A stretch of DNA of 64,000 bases from the NCBI GenBank assembly GCA_021789895.1, contig JAJYIU010000003.1:98271-162270 (forward strand). Reading direction: 5' to 3'. The stretch's first letter is position 1, and every line of letters begins with the position of its first letter. The notes under the pieces are model-generated. The model was not told the DNA's origin, searched no databases, and was given only the letters and a program-made list of their open reading frames with translations. Of the stretch, positions 37,159 through 46,301 are shown in pieces. The position numbers and the translations under genes are program-made. Source of the stretch: Acidobacteriota bacterium. GTDB lineage: Bacteria > Acidobacteriota > Terriglobia > Terriglobales > SCQP01.

Positions 37159-38238
37159 TTGCCGTCGGCGCTGCTGCTCGGCTGCGGCGGCGGCCTGGCT
37201 AGCCCTGCCACCCCGCCGTCGGCAAGCTCCAACCCGCCCAGCGACCTGCAAGCCGCCGCGCTCGGAGCGGCCGCCTTGCAGCAGACTTGGTATCAAACTG
37301 GCAGCGGCGATTGGAACACCGACGGCTGGTGGAATAACGCCAACTCACTGACGGCAATCGAGCTCTATACCCAGACCAGCGGGTCCACTCAATGGACCCC
37401 GGTTATCGGCCAGGTCTTTACTCGGAATTCCGGCGGCGGATTTTTAAATAACTATTACGACGACGAGGGCTGGTGGGCGCTGGCCTGGATCGAAGCCTAT
37501 GACCTGACAAAAAATCCCACCTATTTGAATACCGCGGCCAGCATCTTTTCCGACATGACCACCGGCTGGGACAACGTCTGTGGCGGCGGCATCTGGTGGA
37601 GCAAAGCGCGCACTTACAAAAATGCCATCGCCAACGAGCTGTTTTTGACCGTCGCGGCACGGCTCGCCCGCCGCGTCCCGAATGCCAGTCAGCAGACCGC
37701 GGATCTGTCCTGGGCCCGGCAAGAGTGGTTGTGGTTTTCCGCTTCGGGCATGATCAACGCGCAGAACCTGATCAATGACGGGTTGACCTCGACCTGCGCC
37801 AACAACCAGAAAACCACCTGGACCTATAACCAGGGCGTGATTCTGGGCGGTCTGGTGTCGCTCTATAGGCAAACGCAAGACAACTCGCTGCTGTCTCAAG
37901 CGCAGAGCGTAGCCGGCGCGGCGATCGCCAACCTGGCCGGCGCGGACGGCATATTGCACGACCCCTGCGAACCGAATTGCGGCCCTGATAGCGAGCAGTT
38001 CAAGGGCATTTTTACGCGCAACCTGGCCGTGCTCAACGCCGCAGCGCCGCTGGCCGGCTACGCGAGCTTTCTCCAGAACAATGCGCAGAGCATTTGGGAC
38101 AAGGACCGCGCTAGCGGCAATCTATTTGGCCAAGTCTGGTCCGGACCGCTCACCCCCGCCGACGCCATCACCCAGACCTCGGCCCTCGATGCGCTGATTG
38201 CCGCCGCCGCAGCCAACCCCGATGCCAACCTGAACTGA
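37159..38238 (+). CDS. Glycoside hydrolase family 76 endo-alpha-mannanase lipoprotein
   Basis: GH76 enzymes cut alpha-1,6-mannan backbones, as in fungal cell walls. The catalytic aspartate pair is seen in NYYDDEGWWALAWIEAYDLT, and further family text is CGGGIWWSKARTYKNAIANELFLTVAARLA, WTYNQGVILGGL and FKGIFTRNL. The (alpha/alpha)6 barrel of about 320 residues is complete. A lipobox (ALLLGC) anchors it to a membrane. The start is odd: the first standard codon in frame is TTG 37159. A normal lipoprotein n-region plus hydrophobic core (RFRIGYILALIALPSALLLGC) is encoded upstream to about 37108, yet has no ATG, GTG or TTG. AAAGGTAG at 37098-37105 would fit a GTT start at 37108. Confidence 0.88.
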   Translation: MPSALLLGCGGGLASPATPPSASSNPPSDLQAAALGAAALQQTWYQTGSGDWNTDGWWNNANSLTAIELYTQTSGSTQWTPVIGQVFTRNSGGGFLNNYYDDEGWWALAWIEAYDLTKNPTYLNTAASIFSDMTTGWDNVCGGGIWWSKARTYKNAIANELFLTVAARLARRVPNASQQTADLSWARQEWLWFSASGMINAQNLINDGLTSTCANNQKTTWTYNQGVILGGLVSLYRQTQDNSLLSQAQSVAGAAIANLAGADGILHDPCEPNCGPDSEQFKGIFTRNLAVLNAAAPLAGYASFLQNNAQSIWDKDRASGNLFGQVWSGPLTPADAITQTSALDALIAAAAANPDANLN

Positions 38239-38264
38239 TCTGCGCGCGGTCTTCAATATCGCCT

Positions 38265-38284
38265 TGATATCCTGACGAATATCA
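38265..38284. repeat. Inverted repeat upstream of GH92 copy 2
   Basis: TGATAT and ATATCA are perfect 6-bp arms with an 8-bp spacer, about 125 bp before the GH92 start. The arms resemble half of the shared operator motif, but the full 14-bp motif is not present. It may be a weak or divergent operator. Confidence 0.3.
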
Positions 38285-38409
38285 TCACCGGATTTGATGA
38301 GATTTGGGACTTCCAATCCAGCGGGACTGCGCTAAATTCAATCTTCATGGCTTTTTTTGAAGCCAGTGTAGGTCCGGCAAAATAACTCGTCGGATCTGAT
38401 GGAGCTGAC

Positions 38410-40692
38410 GTGATTTCTAAGAAACGCATCATTTTGCTGTCCTCGATCCTGGCCGGATGGGCCGGCTTGGCCCTGGCGGCGCGGCCCTCGCCGCGCGGGC
38501 CGGCGGCGGTGGATGTTTTCCTGGGTACCGGCGATCGCATCAATCTTTTTCCCGGCCCCTCGCGTCCTTTCGGCATGGTGCAGTTGAGCCCCGATACCGA
38601 AAGCCATGGCTACGGTTATCACTATCAACAACCGCAAATTCAGGGCTTCAGCCTGAACCACATGAGCGGCCCCGGCTGCGCCAACGAAGGCGACGTTTTT
38701 TTCAGCCCCACCACCGGCCCGGTGCGCACCCAGGTGGAGGATTTCGAGTCGCCGTATTCGCATAACCGGGAATCGGCTCAACCTGGCTTTTACCAGGTGC
38801 AATTGCGACGCTGGGGTATCCAGGTAGAATTGACCGATACCGATCGCAGCGGCGTTGCCCGCCTTACCTATCCCGCCGGCCAACCTGCGAATTTCCTCAT
38901 TCCCATCAGTCACACGCTCAATTACACGCGCGCGGCCCAGGTGAGGATTCTCAACTCGAGCGAAATTGCCGGCTTCGTCGAAGACCGGGCCTTTTGCGGC
39001 CGCAACAAGCCGTTCTATCGCGTGTACTTTTTCATGCGCTTCAGCCGGCCGTTCGCCTCGGTTGGCGTCTGGCAGGGAAGCCGCGGCCAGTCCGCCAAGG
39101 TTCTGCCGGGGGTCCGGCAGGTTGCGCAAACCCGGCATGATGCCTGGGATGGCGCCTATGTGCGCTGGCCCGCCGCCCGCCATCCTCGGACGGTCACCGT
39201 CAAAATTGGCATCTCGTACGTGGACCAGGCGGGGGCGCGCAACAACCTGAACGTCGAGGCGCGCGGGAAACGCTTTGCCGCGCTGCGCCGCGCCGCTTAC
39301 CGGCAGTGGAACCGCGCCCTGCACGTCATCCAGGTGAGCGGCGGAACCGTCGCCGACCGCCGCATCTTCTATACCGCCCTCTATCACACCCTGCTGATGC
39401 CCAGCTTATTCAGCGATGCCGACGGGCGCTATCGCGGGTTCGATGACCAGGTGCATCGCACCGCTCCCGGTCATCCGGTTTATGCCAATTACTCCGGCTG
39501 GGATATTTACCGCAGTCAGATCCCGCTGTTGGCGCTGATCGCCCCGAAACAGCTCGCCGATATGAGCCAATCCATCGTGCTCATGTACCAGCAGGGCGGC
39601 TGGATTGATCGCTGGCCGCAAATCAACCGCTACACCAACGTCATGGCCGGCAGTCCCTTGACGACTGCCATGGCCACCGCTTGGTTGGACGGCATCCACG
39701 GCTTTGACATGAAGAGCGCGTGGCCAGGCATGGTGAAAGACGCCACCCAGGCGCCGCCTCCGCATCGGCCCTATCAGGGTGAAGCCGGCATCCGATGGAT
39801 TCATCGCCTGCATTACGTCCCCGACGATAAAATCCGCTATGGCTCGGTTTCGCAGTTGCAGGAAGATGCCATCGCCTACGGCTCGCTCTACCGGCTGGCG
39901 TTGGTGCTCGATCATCCGCATGCGGCGCGCCAATTCTACCGGCGCGCGCTCTACGTCCGCAACCTCTTCGATTCCCAGGACCACATGTTCCGCCCTCGCC
40001 TGAGCAATGGCCAGTGGCGGCCGAACTTCAACCCGGCGCAACCGGGACATGGCTTTATTGAAGGCTCGGGCTGGCAGTATCAGTGGTTCGATCCGGAGGA
40101 TATGGCCTGGTTGATCGGCGCCGTCGGCCGGCAGCGATTCAACCGGCGGCTGGATGCCTTCTTTGCCCAAACCGATATCCAACGGCATGGCCGCTATTAC
40201 AACCCCGGCAACGAAACCGACCTGGAAGCCCCTTACGAATACGATTTTTCCGGCCAGCCATGGAAAACCCAGGCCTTGGTGCGCCGCGTGCTAAGTCAAA
40301 ATTTCCGCGACGCGCCCGACGGCTCGCCGGGCAATGACGATTGCGGCGAGATGGCTTCCTGGGCGGTGTTTTCCATGATGGGCTTCTATTCGGTCGATCC
40401 CGCCAGCCTGGCCTACGAATTGACCAGCCCGGTGTTCAGCAAAATCGTCATCCATCTGCATGCGCCGTATCCGGGCAAGACCTTCACCATCCAGGCTTCG
40501 CCCAACCCGGGGAGCCACGGTTATATCCAAAGCGCTCGACTCAATGGAAAAGCGAGTTCGCGCGACTGGATCAACGTTCATGCCATTACCCGCGGCGGCA
40601 GGCTTCAATTCGTCCTGAGCGCAATGCCCAACCGGTCCTGGGGCGCCGCGGCCGCGGATGCGCCGCCGTCGCTGAGCCAAAGGCAACCATGA
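38410..40692 (+). CDS. Glycoside hydrolase family 92 alpha-mannosidase, copy 2
   Basis: A 760-residue exo-alpha-mannosidase starting with GTG. A signal peptide ends near LALAA (residue 24). Family marks are NLFPGPSRPFGMVQLSPDTESHG, FSLNHMSGPGC, YSGWDIYRSQIPLL, GSGWQYQWFDPEDM, YYNPGNETDLEAPYEYDF and the calcium/catalytic block GNDDCGEMASWAVFSMMGFY. The two GH92s share the fold but differ clearly in sequence, for example GHGFIEGSGWQYQW here versus GHGWSEGSSAQYTW in copy 1. This suggests different linkage preferences, since the family includes 1,2-, 1,3-, 1,4- and 1,6-specific forms. It overlaps the aldehyde dehydrogenase gene by ATGA, unusual for an exported glycosidase and a cytosolic enzyme. 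Confidence 0.95.
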   Translation: MISKKRIILLSSILAGWAGLALAARPSPRGPAAVDVFLGTGDRINLFPGPSRPFGMVQLSPDTESHGYGYHYQQPQIQGFSLNHMSGPGCANEGDVFFSPTTGPVRTQVEDFESPYSHNRESAQPGFYQVQLRRWGIQVELTDTDRSGVARLTYPAGQPANFLIPISHTLNYTRAAQVRILNSSEIAGFVEDRAFCGRNKPFYRVYFFMRFSRPFASVGVWQGSRGQSAKVLPGVRQVAQTRHDAWDGAYVRWPAARHPRTVTVKIGISYVDQAGARNNLNVEARGKRFAALRRAAYRQWNRALHVIQVSGGTVADRRIFYTALYHTLLMPSLFSDADGRYRGFDDQVHRTAPGHPVYANYSGWDIYRSQIPLLALIAPKQLADMSQSIVLMYQQGGWIDRWPQINRYTNVMAGSPLTTAMATAWLDGIHGFDMKSAWPGMVKDATQAPPPHRPYQGEAGIRWIHRLHYVPDDKIRYGSVSQLQEDAIAYGSLYRLALVLDHPHAARQFYRRALYVRNLFDSQDHMFRPRLSNGQWRPNFNPAQPGHGFIEGSGWQYQWFDPEDMAWLIGAVGRQRFNRRLDAFFAQTDIQRHGRYYNPGNETDLEAPYEYDFSGQPWKTQALVRRVLSQNFRDAPDGSPGNDDCGEMASWAVFSMMGFYSVDPASLAYELTSPVFSKIVIHLHAPYPGKTFTIQASPNPGSHGYIQSARLNGKASSRDWINVHAITRGGRLQFVLSAMPNRSWGAAAADAPPSLSQRQP

Positions 40693-42134
40693 AACCCGGC
40701 CCGGAGCTGAAAACTCATCCGCTATACCTTAACGGCCAATGGGTGCGAACCGCGACCTCGCAGCCCGTGGTCAATCCCGCCACCGGCGAGCCCTTTGCCG
40801 CGGTTTGCACGGCCGCAGCCGCCGCGGTCACGCGCGCCATTGAAGACGCGCAGGGCGCATTCGAGCGCTGGCGCCGGCTTCCGGCTAAGGCCCGGGGCGC
40901 TTATTTACACGCCATCGCCGATCAGTTGGAAGCGCGGCGACAGGAAATTGCGCGCACGATTACCTTGGAAAATGGCAAGCCGCTCGCGCAAAGCCTGGGC
41001 GAAATTGCCATGTCGGTGGATCATCTGCGCTGGTTCGCGGAAGAGGCTCGGCGGGTTTATGGCCGCATCGTGCCGAACCAGGTCGAGGGCAAGCGGCATT
41101 GGGTGGTTAAAACTCCGATTGGCGTGGTCGCCGCCATCAGCCCCTGGAATTTTCCCTTGGTGCTGGCCGTGCGAAAGCTGGCGCCGGCGCTGGCTGCCGG
41201 CTGCGCCGCCATACTCAAGCCGGCCAGCGCCACGCCTTTGTGCGCCCTGGCCCTGGCTGAATGCGCCGAAGCGGCGCAACTGCCGGCGGGCGTGCTGCAG
41301 GTGGTGCTGGGACCCGCGGCCCAGATCGCCGGCGAATTCCTGCGCCATCCGGGCTGCCGCAAAATTTCATTTACCGGGTCAACCGAGGTCGGCCGCGAGT
41401 TGATCCGCGGCGCCGCGGAGACGATTAAACCGCTTTCGCTCGAACTCGGCGGGCATGCGCCGGTGCTGGTTTTCGAAGACGCCGACCTCGAGGCCGCAGT
41501 TGACGGCGCAATGGTCGCCAAATTCCGCAATACCGGCCAATCTTGCATTGCCGCCAACCGTATCTTCGTTCAGCGCTCGATCTATGACCGCTTCCTCGAG
41601 CGGCTGGTCCGCCAGACTCAGGGCTTGAAAGTCGGCGATGGGCTGGAAGACGGCGTCCAGATCGGCCCTTTGATCAACCGTGCCGGCCTGGAAAAAGCCA
41701 AGGAGCACATTCAGGACGCAGTGCGCCGCGGCGCGCGCCTGCTCTGCGGCGGCCGGGCCTTGGACCGCTCGGGATGGTTTATCGAACCCGCCGTCCTGGC
41801 CGATGTTCCGCCGCCCGCGCTCTGCATGCAGGAAGAAACCTTCGCGCCGATCGCCGCGGTGGCGAGCTTCGCAACCGAAACTGAAGCGATTGCCCTGGCC
41901 AATGACACGCCTTATGGCCTCAGCGCCTACGCCTTTACCCGCGATTTGAACCGCGTGCTGCGCCTTTCGGAAAGCATCGAGGCCGGCACCCTCGGCATCA
42001 ATGACGGCGTCCCCTCGACCAGCAATTGCCCCTTCGGCGGCATGAAGCAAAGTGGCTGGGGCCGTGAGCTGGGCAGTGAAGGCATCGAGGAGTTCGTCGA
42101 GGTCAAGCACGTCTCGATAGGGTTATCATCGTGA
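40689..42134 (+). CDS. NAD(P)-dependent aldehyde dehydrogenase (succinate-semialdehyde dehydrogenase-like)
   Basis: The 481-residue cytosolic enzyme oxidises an aldehyde to an acid. The cofactor site includes SPWNFPL and FTGSTEVGREL, the general base Glu is in LELGGHAPVLVF, and the catalytic Cys is in NTGQSCIAANR. The end block PFGGMKQSGWGRELGSEG is typical of the GabD group, which also includes alpha-ketoglutarate-semialdehyde and sulfolactaldehyde dehydrogenases. It begins inside the stop of GH92 copy 2 and its own stop overlaps the next gene by GTGA, so three genes are coupled. In non-phosphorylating pentose and sugar-acid pathways such an enzyme follows a dehydratase, and one is encoded nearby (45107-46252). 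The natural aldehyde is not known. Confidence 0.92.
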   Translation: MKPGPELKTHPLYLNGQWVRTATSQPVVNPATGEPFAAVCTAAAAAVTRAIEDAQGAFERWRRLPAKARGAYLHAIADQLEARRQEIARTITLENGKPLAQSLGEIAMSVDHLRWFAEEARRVYGRIVPNQVEGKRHWVVKTPIGVVAAISPWNFPLVLAVRKLAPALAAGCAAILKPASATPLCALALAECAEAAQLPAGVLQVVLGPAAQIAGEFLRHPGCRKISFTGSTEVGRELIRGAAETIKPLSLELGGHAPVLVFEDADLEAAVDGAMVAKFRNTGQSCIAANRIFVQRSIYDRFLERLVRQTQGLKVGDGLEDGVQIGPLINRAGLEKAKEHIQDAVRRGARLLCGGRALDRSGWFIEPAVLADVPPPALCMQEETFAPIAAVASFATETEAIALANDTPYGLSAYAFTRDLNRVLRLSESIEAGTLGINDGVPSTSNCPFGGMKQSGWGRELGSEGIEEFVEVKHVSIGLSS

Positions 42135-43576
42135 GCCAACCGTCCCTCTCCACCCCTCCGGTTCCTGTGCTTGCCGGTTCACAGCGCGGCGCCGTGCCGC
42201 GGCATCGTGCGCTAACCCTCCCCGAGCGGATGGCTGCGCCCCGCATCGGCGTCGTTTTCCTCGGCCGCAAGCGCCCCGGCTTCGACCAGGAGTGGGGGCG
42301 TCAGATGGAGGCGAAAGTCAGGGCGTGTCTTTCCCGCCAGGGTTCCCTTGTGTTTGAGCCGGGCGAGAAGGCCGTTGATGATGCTTCGCTGCGCGCCGCA
42401 CTCGCCGAATGCCGCGATCATCAGGTCGAAGCGTTGCTGCTCGTCCAGGCCACCATGGGCGATGCCCGCCTGGCCCCCACGCTGGCGCAACTCTGGCCGG
42501 GCGCGCCGATCCTTTGGGCCACGCCCGAAAATCCCCAGGGCGACATGATCAGTTCCTGTTCGCTGGTCGGAACCCATTGCTGGGCTTCCGTGCTGCGGCA
42601 GATGGGACATCGCTTTGCGCTGCTGGTAGGCGATCCCGAATCGCCATCCACGCAAACCAACTTGGCCGCGGCGGTACGCGTAACTGCGACGGCGCACCGC
42701 TTGAAATCGGTGCGCATCGGCCTGATCGGCGCCCAGTCCCCCGGCTATTTCGCAATGCATGCCGATCCGTTTACCGTGCATCGCGGCGTTGGCGCTCAAA
42801 TCCAGGAATTCAGCCTGCTGGAGTTCTCCAACGCCGCCAATGCCGTGGCCGAGGCGGAGATCGCTGAAGATGTCGCACGCGTCCGCGCCCTGGGGCTCGC
42901 TCATAAAGATACTTCCGATGCCGATCTGCCCATGGCCTCGCGCCTCTATCTGGCGATGCAGTCGTTCTTGCGCAACGAAGCCTTGGATGTGATGGCGATC
43001 CGCTGCTGGCCGGAACTTCCCAACACCTTTGGGCAATGGCCCTATCTGGGTATCGCCCGCCTGATCGATGAGGGTTGGCCGGTGGCCTGCGAGGGCGACG
43101 CCGACGGCGCCCTGACCACCTGGATCGCTTCCAGCCTCGGCCTGGGACTCGGGTATCTGACCGACTGGCTGGAGCAGGACGGCGAAACCATCACGTTCTG
43201 GCACGGCGGCTGCGCGCCGGTTCAACTCTGCCAGCCCGCCGGCGCACCGGGCGCGCCGGTGATCGCACGGCACTTCAACATTAAAAAACCGGCGGTGTTG
43301 GAAGCCACTTTGCGCCAGGACATGCCCGTCACCGTGGCCCGCTTCTGGCGCTGCGATGGCCACTACTGGCTGACCGCGCGGGAAGGACAATCGATTCGCC
43401 CCCGGCGCCGCCTGATGGGCACGAATGCGTTAGTCCATCTGCCGGGGGAAAATCCGGAAAGCTGGTTCCGGCAGCTTTGTTATGCGGGCATGCCGCACCA
43501 TGTCGTTTTGTTCGCGGGACATCACACCGCATGCCTACGCGAACTGGCCCGCCTGCTCGAGATGCGCTGGATCTGA
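42131..43576 (+). CDS. L-fucose/L-arabinose isomerase-like protein
   Basis: The 481-residue protein has the general layout of the L-fucose/L-arabinose isomerase superfamily: N-terminal Rossmann-like domains (RIGVVFLGRKRPGF, QVEALLLVQATMGD, PILWATPENPQGDM), a middle domain (ALDVMAIRCWPEL, WPVACEGDADGALTTW) and a C-terminal beta-barrel (FWHGGCAPVQLC). The Glu in VACEGD and Asp/His near these blocks are candidate metal ligands. Members convert aldoses to ketoses, but divergent ones have no known substrate. It starts with GTG overlapping the aldehyde dehydrogenase stop. A keto-sugar made here could feed the kinase/aldolase pair elsewhere in the window. This is a weaker family call than its neighbours. 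Confidence 0.72.
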   Translation: MSQPSLSTPPVPVLAGSQRGAVPRHRALTLPERMAAPRIGVVFLGRKRPGFDQEWGRQMEAKVRACLSRQGSLVFEPGEKAVDDASLRAALAECRDHQVEALLLVQATMGDARLAPTLAQLWPGAPILWATPENPQGDMISSCSLVGTHCWASVLRQMGHRFALLVGDPESPSTQTNLAAAVRVTATAHRLKSVRIGLIGAQSPGYFAMHADPFTVHRGVGAQIQEFSLLEFSNAANAVAEAEIAEDVARVRALGLAHKDTSDADLPMASRLYLAMQSFLRNEALDVMAIRCWPELPNTFGQWPYLGIARLIDEGWPVACEGDADGALTTWIASSLGLGLGYLTDWLEQDGETITFWHGGCAPVQLCQPAGAPGAPVIARHFNIKKPAVLEATLRQDMPVTVARFWRCDGHYWLTAREGQSIRPRRRLMGTNALVHLPGENPESWFRQLCYAGMPHHVVLFAGHHTACLRELARLLEMRWI

Positions 43577-43741
43577 CCCGTCGCGCCCTCCCGGCCCGGT
43601 GGCTTGAATAAAATTGGCTGCGGACTGCTGGCCAGTGCAGGCTTTTGCCGCCTCGGCTGCACCAGGCCTCAATCAAAATCCATCCCGGAACCGATCCCCC
43701 CATTGCATCGGCCCACCGCAACCAGCCCTTTGAAATAAAGC

Positions 43742-43752
43742 AAGTTAAACTT
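43742..43752. promoter_or_regulatory. Possible operator before XylR-like gene
   Basis: AAGTTAAACTT is a near-perfect palindrome in the 227-bp gap upstream of the XylR-like regulator, about 52 bp before its start. AT-rich sequence surrounds it. An autoregulatory site is possible, but only one copy was found. Confidence 0.25.
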
Positions 43753-43803
43753 AAACGCAAGCGCCCGTTCCTATCGCGGACCAAGGCGCAGATCTGCACG
43801 AGG

Positions 43804-45021
43804 ATGGTGGCTGGCAAGATGAAAATCGCCTTGGTGATCGACGCCAATGGCAGCTATGGGCGCGGGCTGCTGCGCGGCATCGCCCGCTATGCGCATTCCA
43901 ACGGCAGCTGGCAAGTCACCTATGAAGAATGGTTTGAAGGCGACGCCCTGCCGCAATGGCTTGCACCGCGAAAATTCCAGGGCGTGTTGTGCCGCATCCG
44001 CAACCCTCGGCAATTTGCCGCGCTCGAACGGCTGCGCATCCCGGTGGTCGATCTGGGCAGCATGGATTACTCCGGCAATATCGTACACGTCCACGGGGAT
44101 CATCGCGCGATTGCCAAATTGGCGGCGGACCACCTGATGCAATGCGGCTTAAGCGTCTTCGCCTATTGCGGTTTCGCGAAACAGCGTTTTTCCGAGCGCC
44201 GGAGCGCCGCCTTCCAGGAATACCTTCACCAGCGCGGATCCTCCGCCAGCCTGTTTTTGCTCGATCACAAACCCGGCGGGGCGGACGGAAACCTGCCGCT
44301 GCTGCAATGGCTTGCTGATCTGCCGAAGCCCGCGGGCCTGATGGCGTGCAATGATTTGTGCGGCCGCCAGGTGCTGGCCGCCTGTCAGCAGTTGCGCCTC
44401 CGCGTGCCGGAGGAAATCGCGCTGGTCGGGGTGGATAACGACGAGGTCCTGTGCGAACTGGCCATCCCTTCTATGACCAGCGTCGATCCTGCCGCCCAGC
44501 GCATCGGGTTTGAAGCCGCCGAACTGCTGGACCGGCTGATCGCCGGGGAAGCGCCACCCCCGGGATTCGTCTTGGTGGCGCCGAGCGAGATCGTGACGCG
44601 GACCTCAACCGACACTTTCGCCGTTGACGACCCGTTGCTGGTCGCCGCTTTGCGCTGCATCCGCGAGCGCGGCGGCAGCGGGCTGAGCATCAAAGATGTG
44701 CTGCAGCATCTCTGCCAGCAAGGCATGCCGGTTTCCCGCAGCACGCTCGAACGCCGCTTTGCCGCGCTGCTGCGCCCTTTACCGCACCAGGAAATCATTC
44801 GAGCCCGGCTGCATCGGATCGAGCGGCTGCTGCGCAATACCGAGTATCCCCTCTGGCGCATTGCCGAACTCACCGGCTTCAACAGCGAGCCGCAGCTCAA
44901 TCATTTCTTCAAACGCTACCGCGGCATCACCCCCGGCAACTTCCGCCTCCGGTTACCGGGCGCCGAGCCGCCCGCCGTACGCAAGAACCGCGCCTCGGCA
45001 GCGCATGCCGCCCGCCTCTAG
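43804..45021 (+). CDS. XylR-like transcriptional regulator (LacI-type sensor plus AraC HTH)
   Basis: The roughly 405-residue protein combines a periplasmic-binding-protein-like sugar sensor with a C-terminal AraC-type DNA-binding domain, as in the xylose regulator XylR. The sensor opens with MKIALVIDANGSYGRGLLRGIARYAHS-like text, and GLMACNDLCGRQVLAAC and IALVGVDNDEVLCELAIPSMTSV are typical. The two helix-turn-helix units lie in SIKDVLQHLCQQGMPVSRSTLERRF and IERLLRNTEYPLWRIAELTGFNSEPQLNHFFKRYRGITPGNFR. ATG 43819 is an equally plausible start. It follows the GH92/dehydrogenase/isomerase unit and precedes the dehydratase on the other strand, so it probably senses a sugar handled by them. Confidence 0.88.
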   Translation: MVAGKMKIALVIDANGSYGRGLLRGIARYAHSNGSWQVTYEEWFEGDALPQWLAPRKFQGVLCRIRNPRQFAALERLRIPVVDLGSMDYSGNIVHVHGDHRAIAKLAADHLMQCGLSVFAYCGFAKQRFSERRSAAFQEYLHQRGSSASLFLLDHKPGGADGNLPLLQWLADLPKPAGLMACNDLCGRQVLAACQQLRLRVPEEIALVGVDNDEVLCELAIPSMTSVDPAAQRIGFEAAELLDRLIAGEAPPPGFVLVAPSEIVTRTSTDTFAVDDPLLVAALRCIRERGGSGLSIKDVLQHLCQQGMPVSRSTLERRFAALLRPLPHQEIIRARLHRIERLLRNTEYPLWRIAELTGFNSEPQLNHFFKRYRGITPGNFRLRLPGAEPPAVRKNRASAAHAARL

Positions 45022-45106
45022 CCGGCCCATGCCTTCCTTCCGGTCCCGCTTGCAGCGAAGCGGCTGGAAAGCCTTAGATGGCCAAGGCGCGGATTCGCAC
45101 TTGGTT

Positions 45107-46252
45107 TCAAGCGGTTTTCTGCCGGCTGGCAGAAGGCGGCGCAATCAACTTGCGGGCAACGGTCATTTGCTCCATTGCCTGGGTATCGACCTCGATGCCT
45201 AATCCGGGGGCGGTGGGCACGTCGAGCACGCCGGCTTCCGGCGTGAGTTGCGGACCGAGCAGCCGTTCCTTGATCGGGTTGGGGTGCGCATCGTATTCGA
45301 CATTCAACGTATTGGGCGCCGCCGAGGCCAATTGCACCGCCGCCGCCAGGCCGAATACCGAACTCCAGCAATGCGGGCTGAAACTGCGCCCGTGCGCTGA
45401 GCCCATCCAGGCGATCGCGCGCGCTTCGCTCAAGCCGCCGCAGCGGGTCAAATCGGGTTGCAGCACGTCCACCTGGCCGCGCTGGATCAGATCGCGAAAT
45501 CCCCAGCGCGTATAGTGGCCCTCGCCCCCGGCAATCGGTAAATCGAGCGCTTCGGCAACCCGCGCATATCCTTCAAAGTCCTGGGTGGCGACCGGCTCTT
45601 CCAGCCAGGCGATGCCGAGCTTGTCCAACTGTCTGCCCACCCGGATCGCGGTTCGCCGGTCATAAGCTCCGTTGGCGTCCACCATGACCTTGATCGGGGG
45701 GCTGACGGCGGAGCGCACCGCTGCCACCGCCGCCAAATCCCTTTCGGCATCTTCGCCAACCTTGAGTTTCATCGCCGGCCAGCCCAGCTCGGCGAACCGG
45801 CGGGCCTGCTCGGCCATCGCCGCCGGCTGATCCAGATAAATGCTGGCCGCATAAACCTCGATCCGAGGACGATAGCCGCCGAGCAGCACGCTGGCCGGCG
45901 CGTTCAGCGCCTTGCCTTTCAGGTCCCAGAGCGCGAGGTCGAGGCCGGAGAGCGCCTCTAGCATGATGCCTCCAGGGCCGTGATAGCCGATTTTACGGTA
46001 CATCTCGTGCCAAAGCACTTCCACGTCCAGCGCGTCTCGCCCGAGCACCACCGGCGCCAGCACCTCCTCGACAATGGCCGCCACGCTGGCCGGCGTGCCG
46101 TAGCTTTCGCCATAGCCGATACAGCCTCCTTCGCCGTGGGCCGCGATCACCAGCAACCCGCGAAACGGTTGCGCGGGACGCGCCGCGCTTCCCCCCAGGG
46201 GTGGGGCCAGCGGCACTTTCAAGTGACGAACTTCAAGCGCTTCAATCCGCAT
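45107..46252 (-). CDS. Enolase-superfamily sugar-acid dehydratase (mandelate racemase type)
   Basis: The 381-residue protein shows the two-domain enolase fold: a capping domain (residues about 1-125) and a barrel. Lys162 and Lys164 in MKLKVGED are the catalytic bases. Magnesium ligands are Asp192 (VMVDANGAYD), Glu218 (WLEEP) and Glu244 (AGGEGHYTRW), and a later His in SPHCWSS may act as acid. This pattern fits acid-sugar dehydratases that form 2-keto-3-deoxy acids. I place the start at 46252, with AAAGGAGG upstream; a longer in-frame leader to 46444 would cover the operator-like palindrome. It is divergent from the DUF5054 gene and convergent with the XylR-like gene. Confidence 0.87.
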   Translation of the reverse strand: MRIEALEVRHLKVPLAPPLGGSAARPAQPFRGLLVIAAHGEGGCIGYGESYGTPASVAAIVEEVLAPVVLGRDALDVEVLWHEMYRKIGYHGPGGIMLEALSGLDLALWDLKGKALNAPASVLLGGYRPRIEVYAASIYLDQPAAMAEQARRFAELGWPAMKLKVGEDAERDLAAVAAVRSAVSPPIKVMVDANGAYDRRTAIRVGRQLDKLGIAWLEEPVATQDFEGYARVAEALDLPIAGGEGHYTRWGFRDLIQRGQVDVLQPDLTRCGGLSEARAIAWMGSAHGRSFSPHCWSSVFGLAAAVQLASAAPNTLNVEYDAHPNPIKERLLGPQLTPEAGVLDVPTAPGLGIEVDTQAMEQMTVARKLIAPPSASRQKTA

Positions 46253-46301
46253 GCCAGGGGCAGCCTCCTTTGCGCCCGCTTGCCATCCTGCCGGAGGGAA
46301 A

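Noticed and set aside
42212..43390. About 392-codon open frame antisense to the isomerase-like gene
   Set aside because: No recognisable protein features; the sense gene is translationally coupled to its neighbour.
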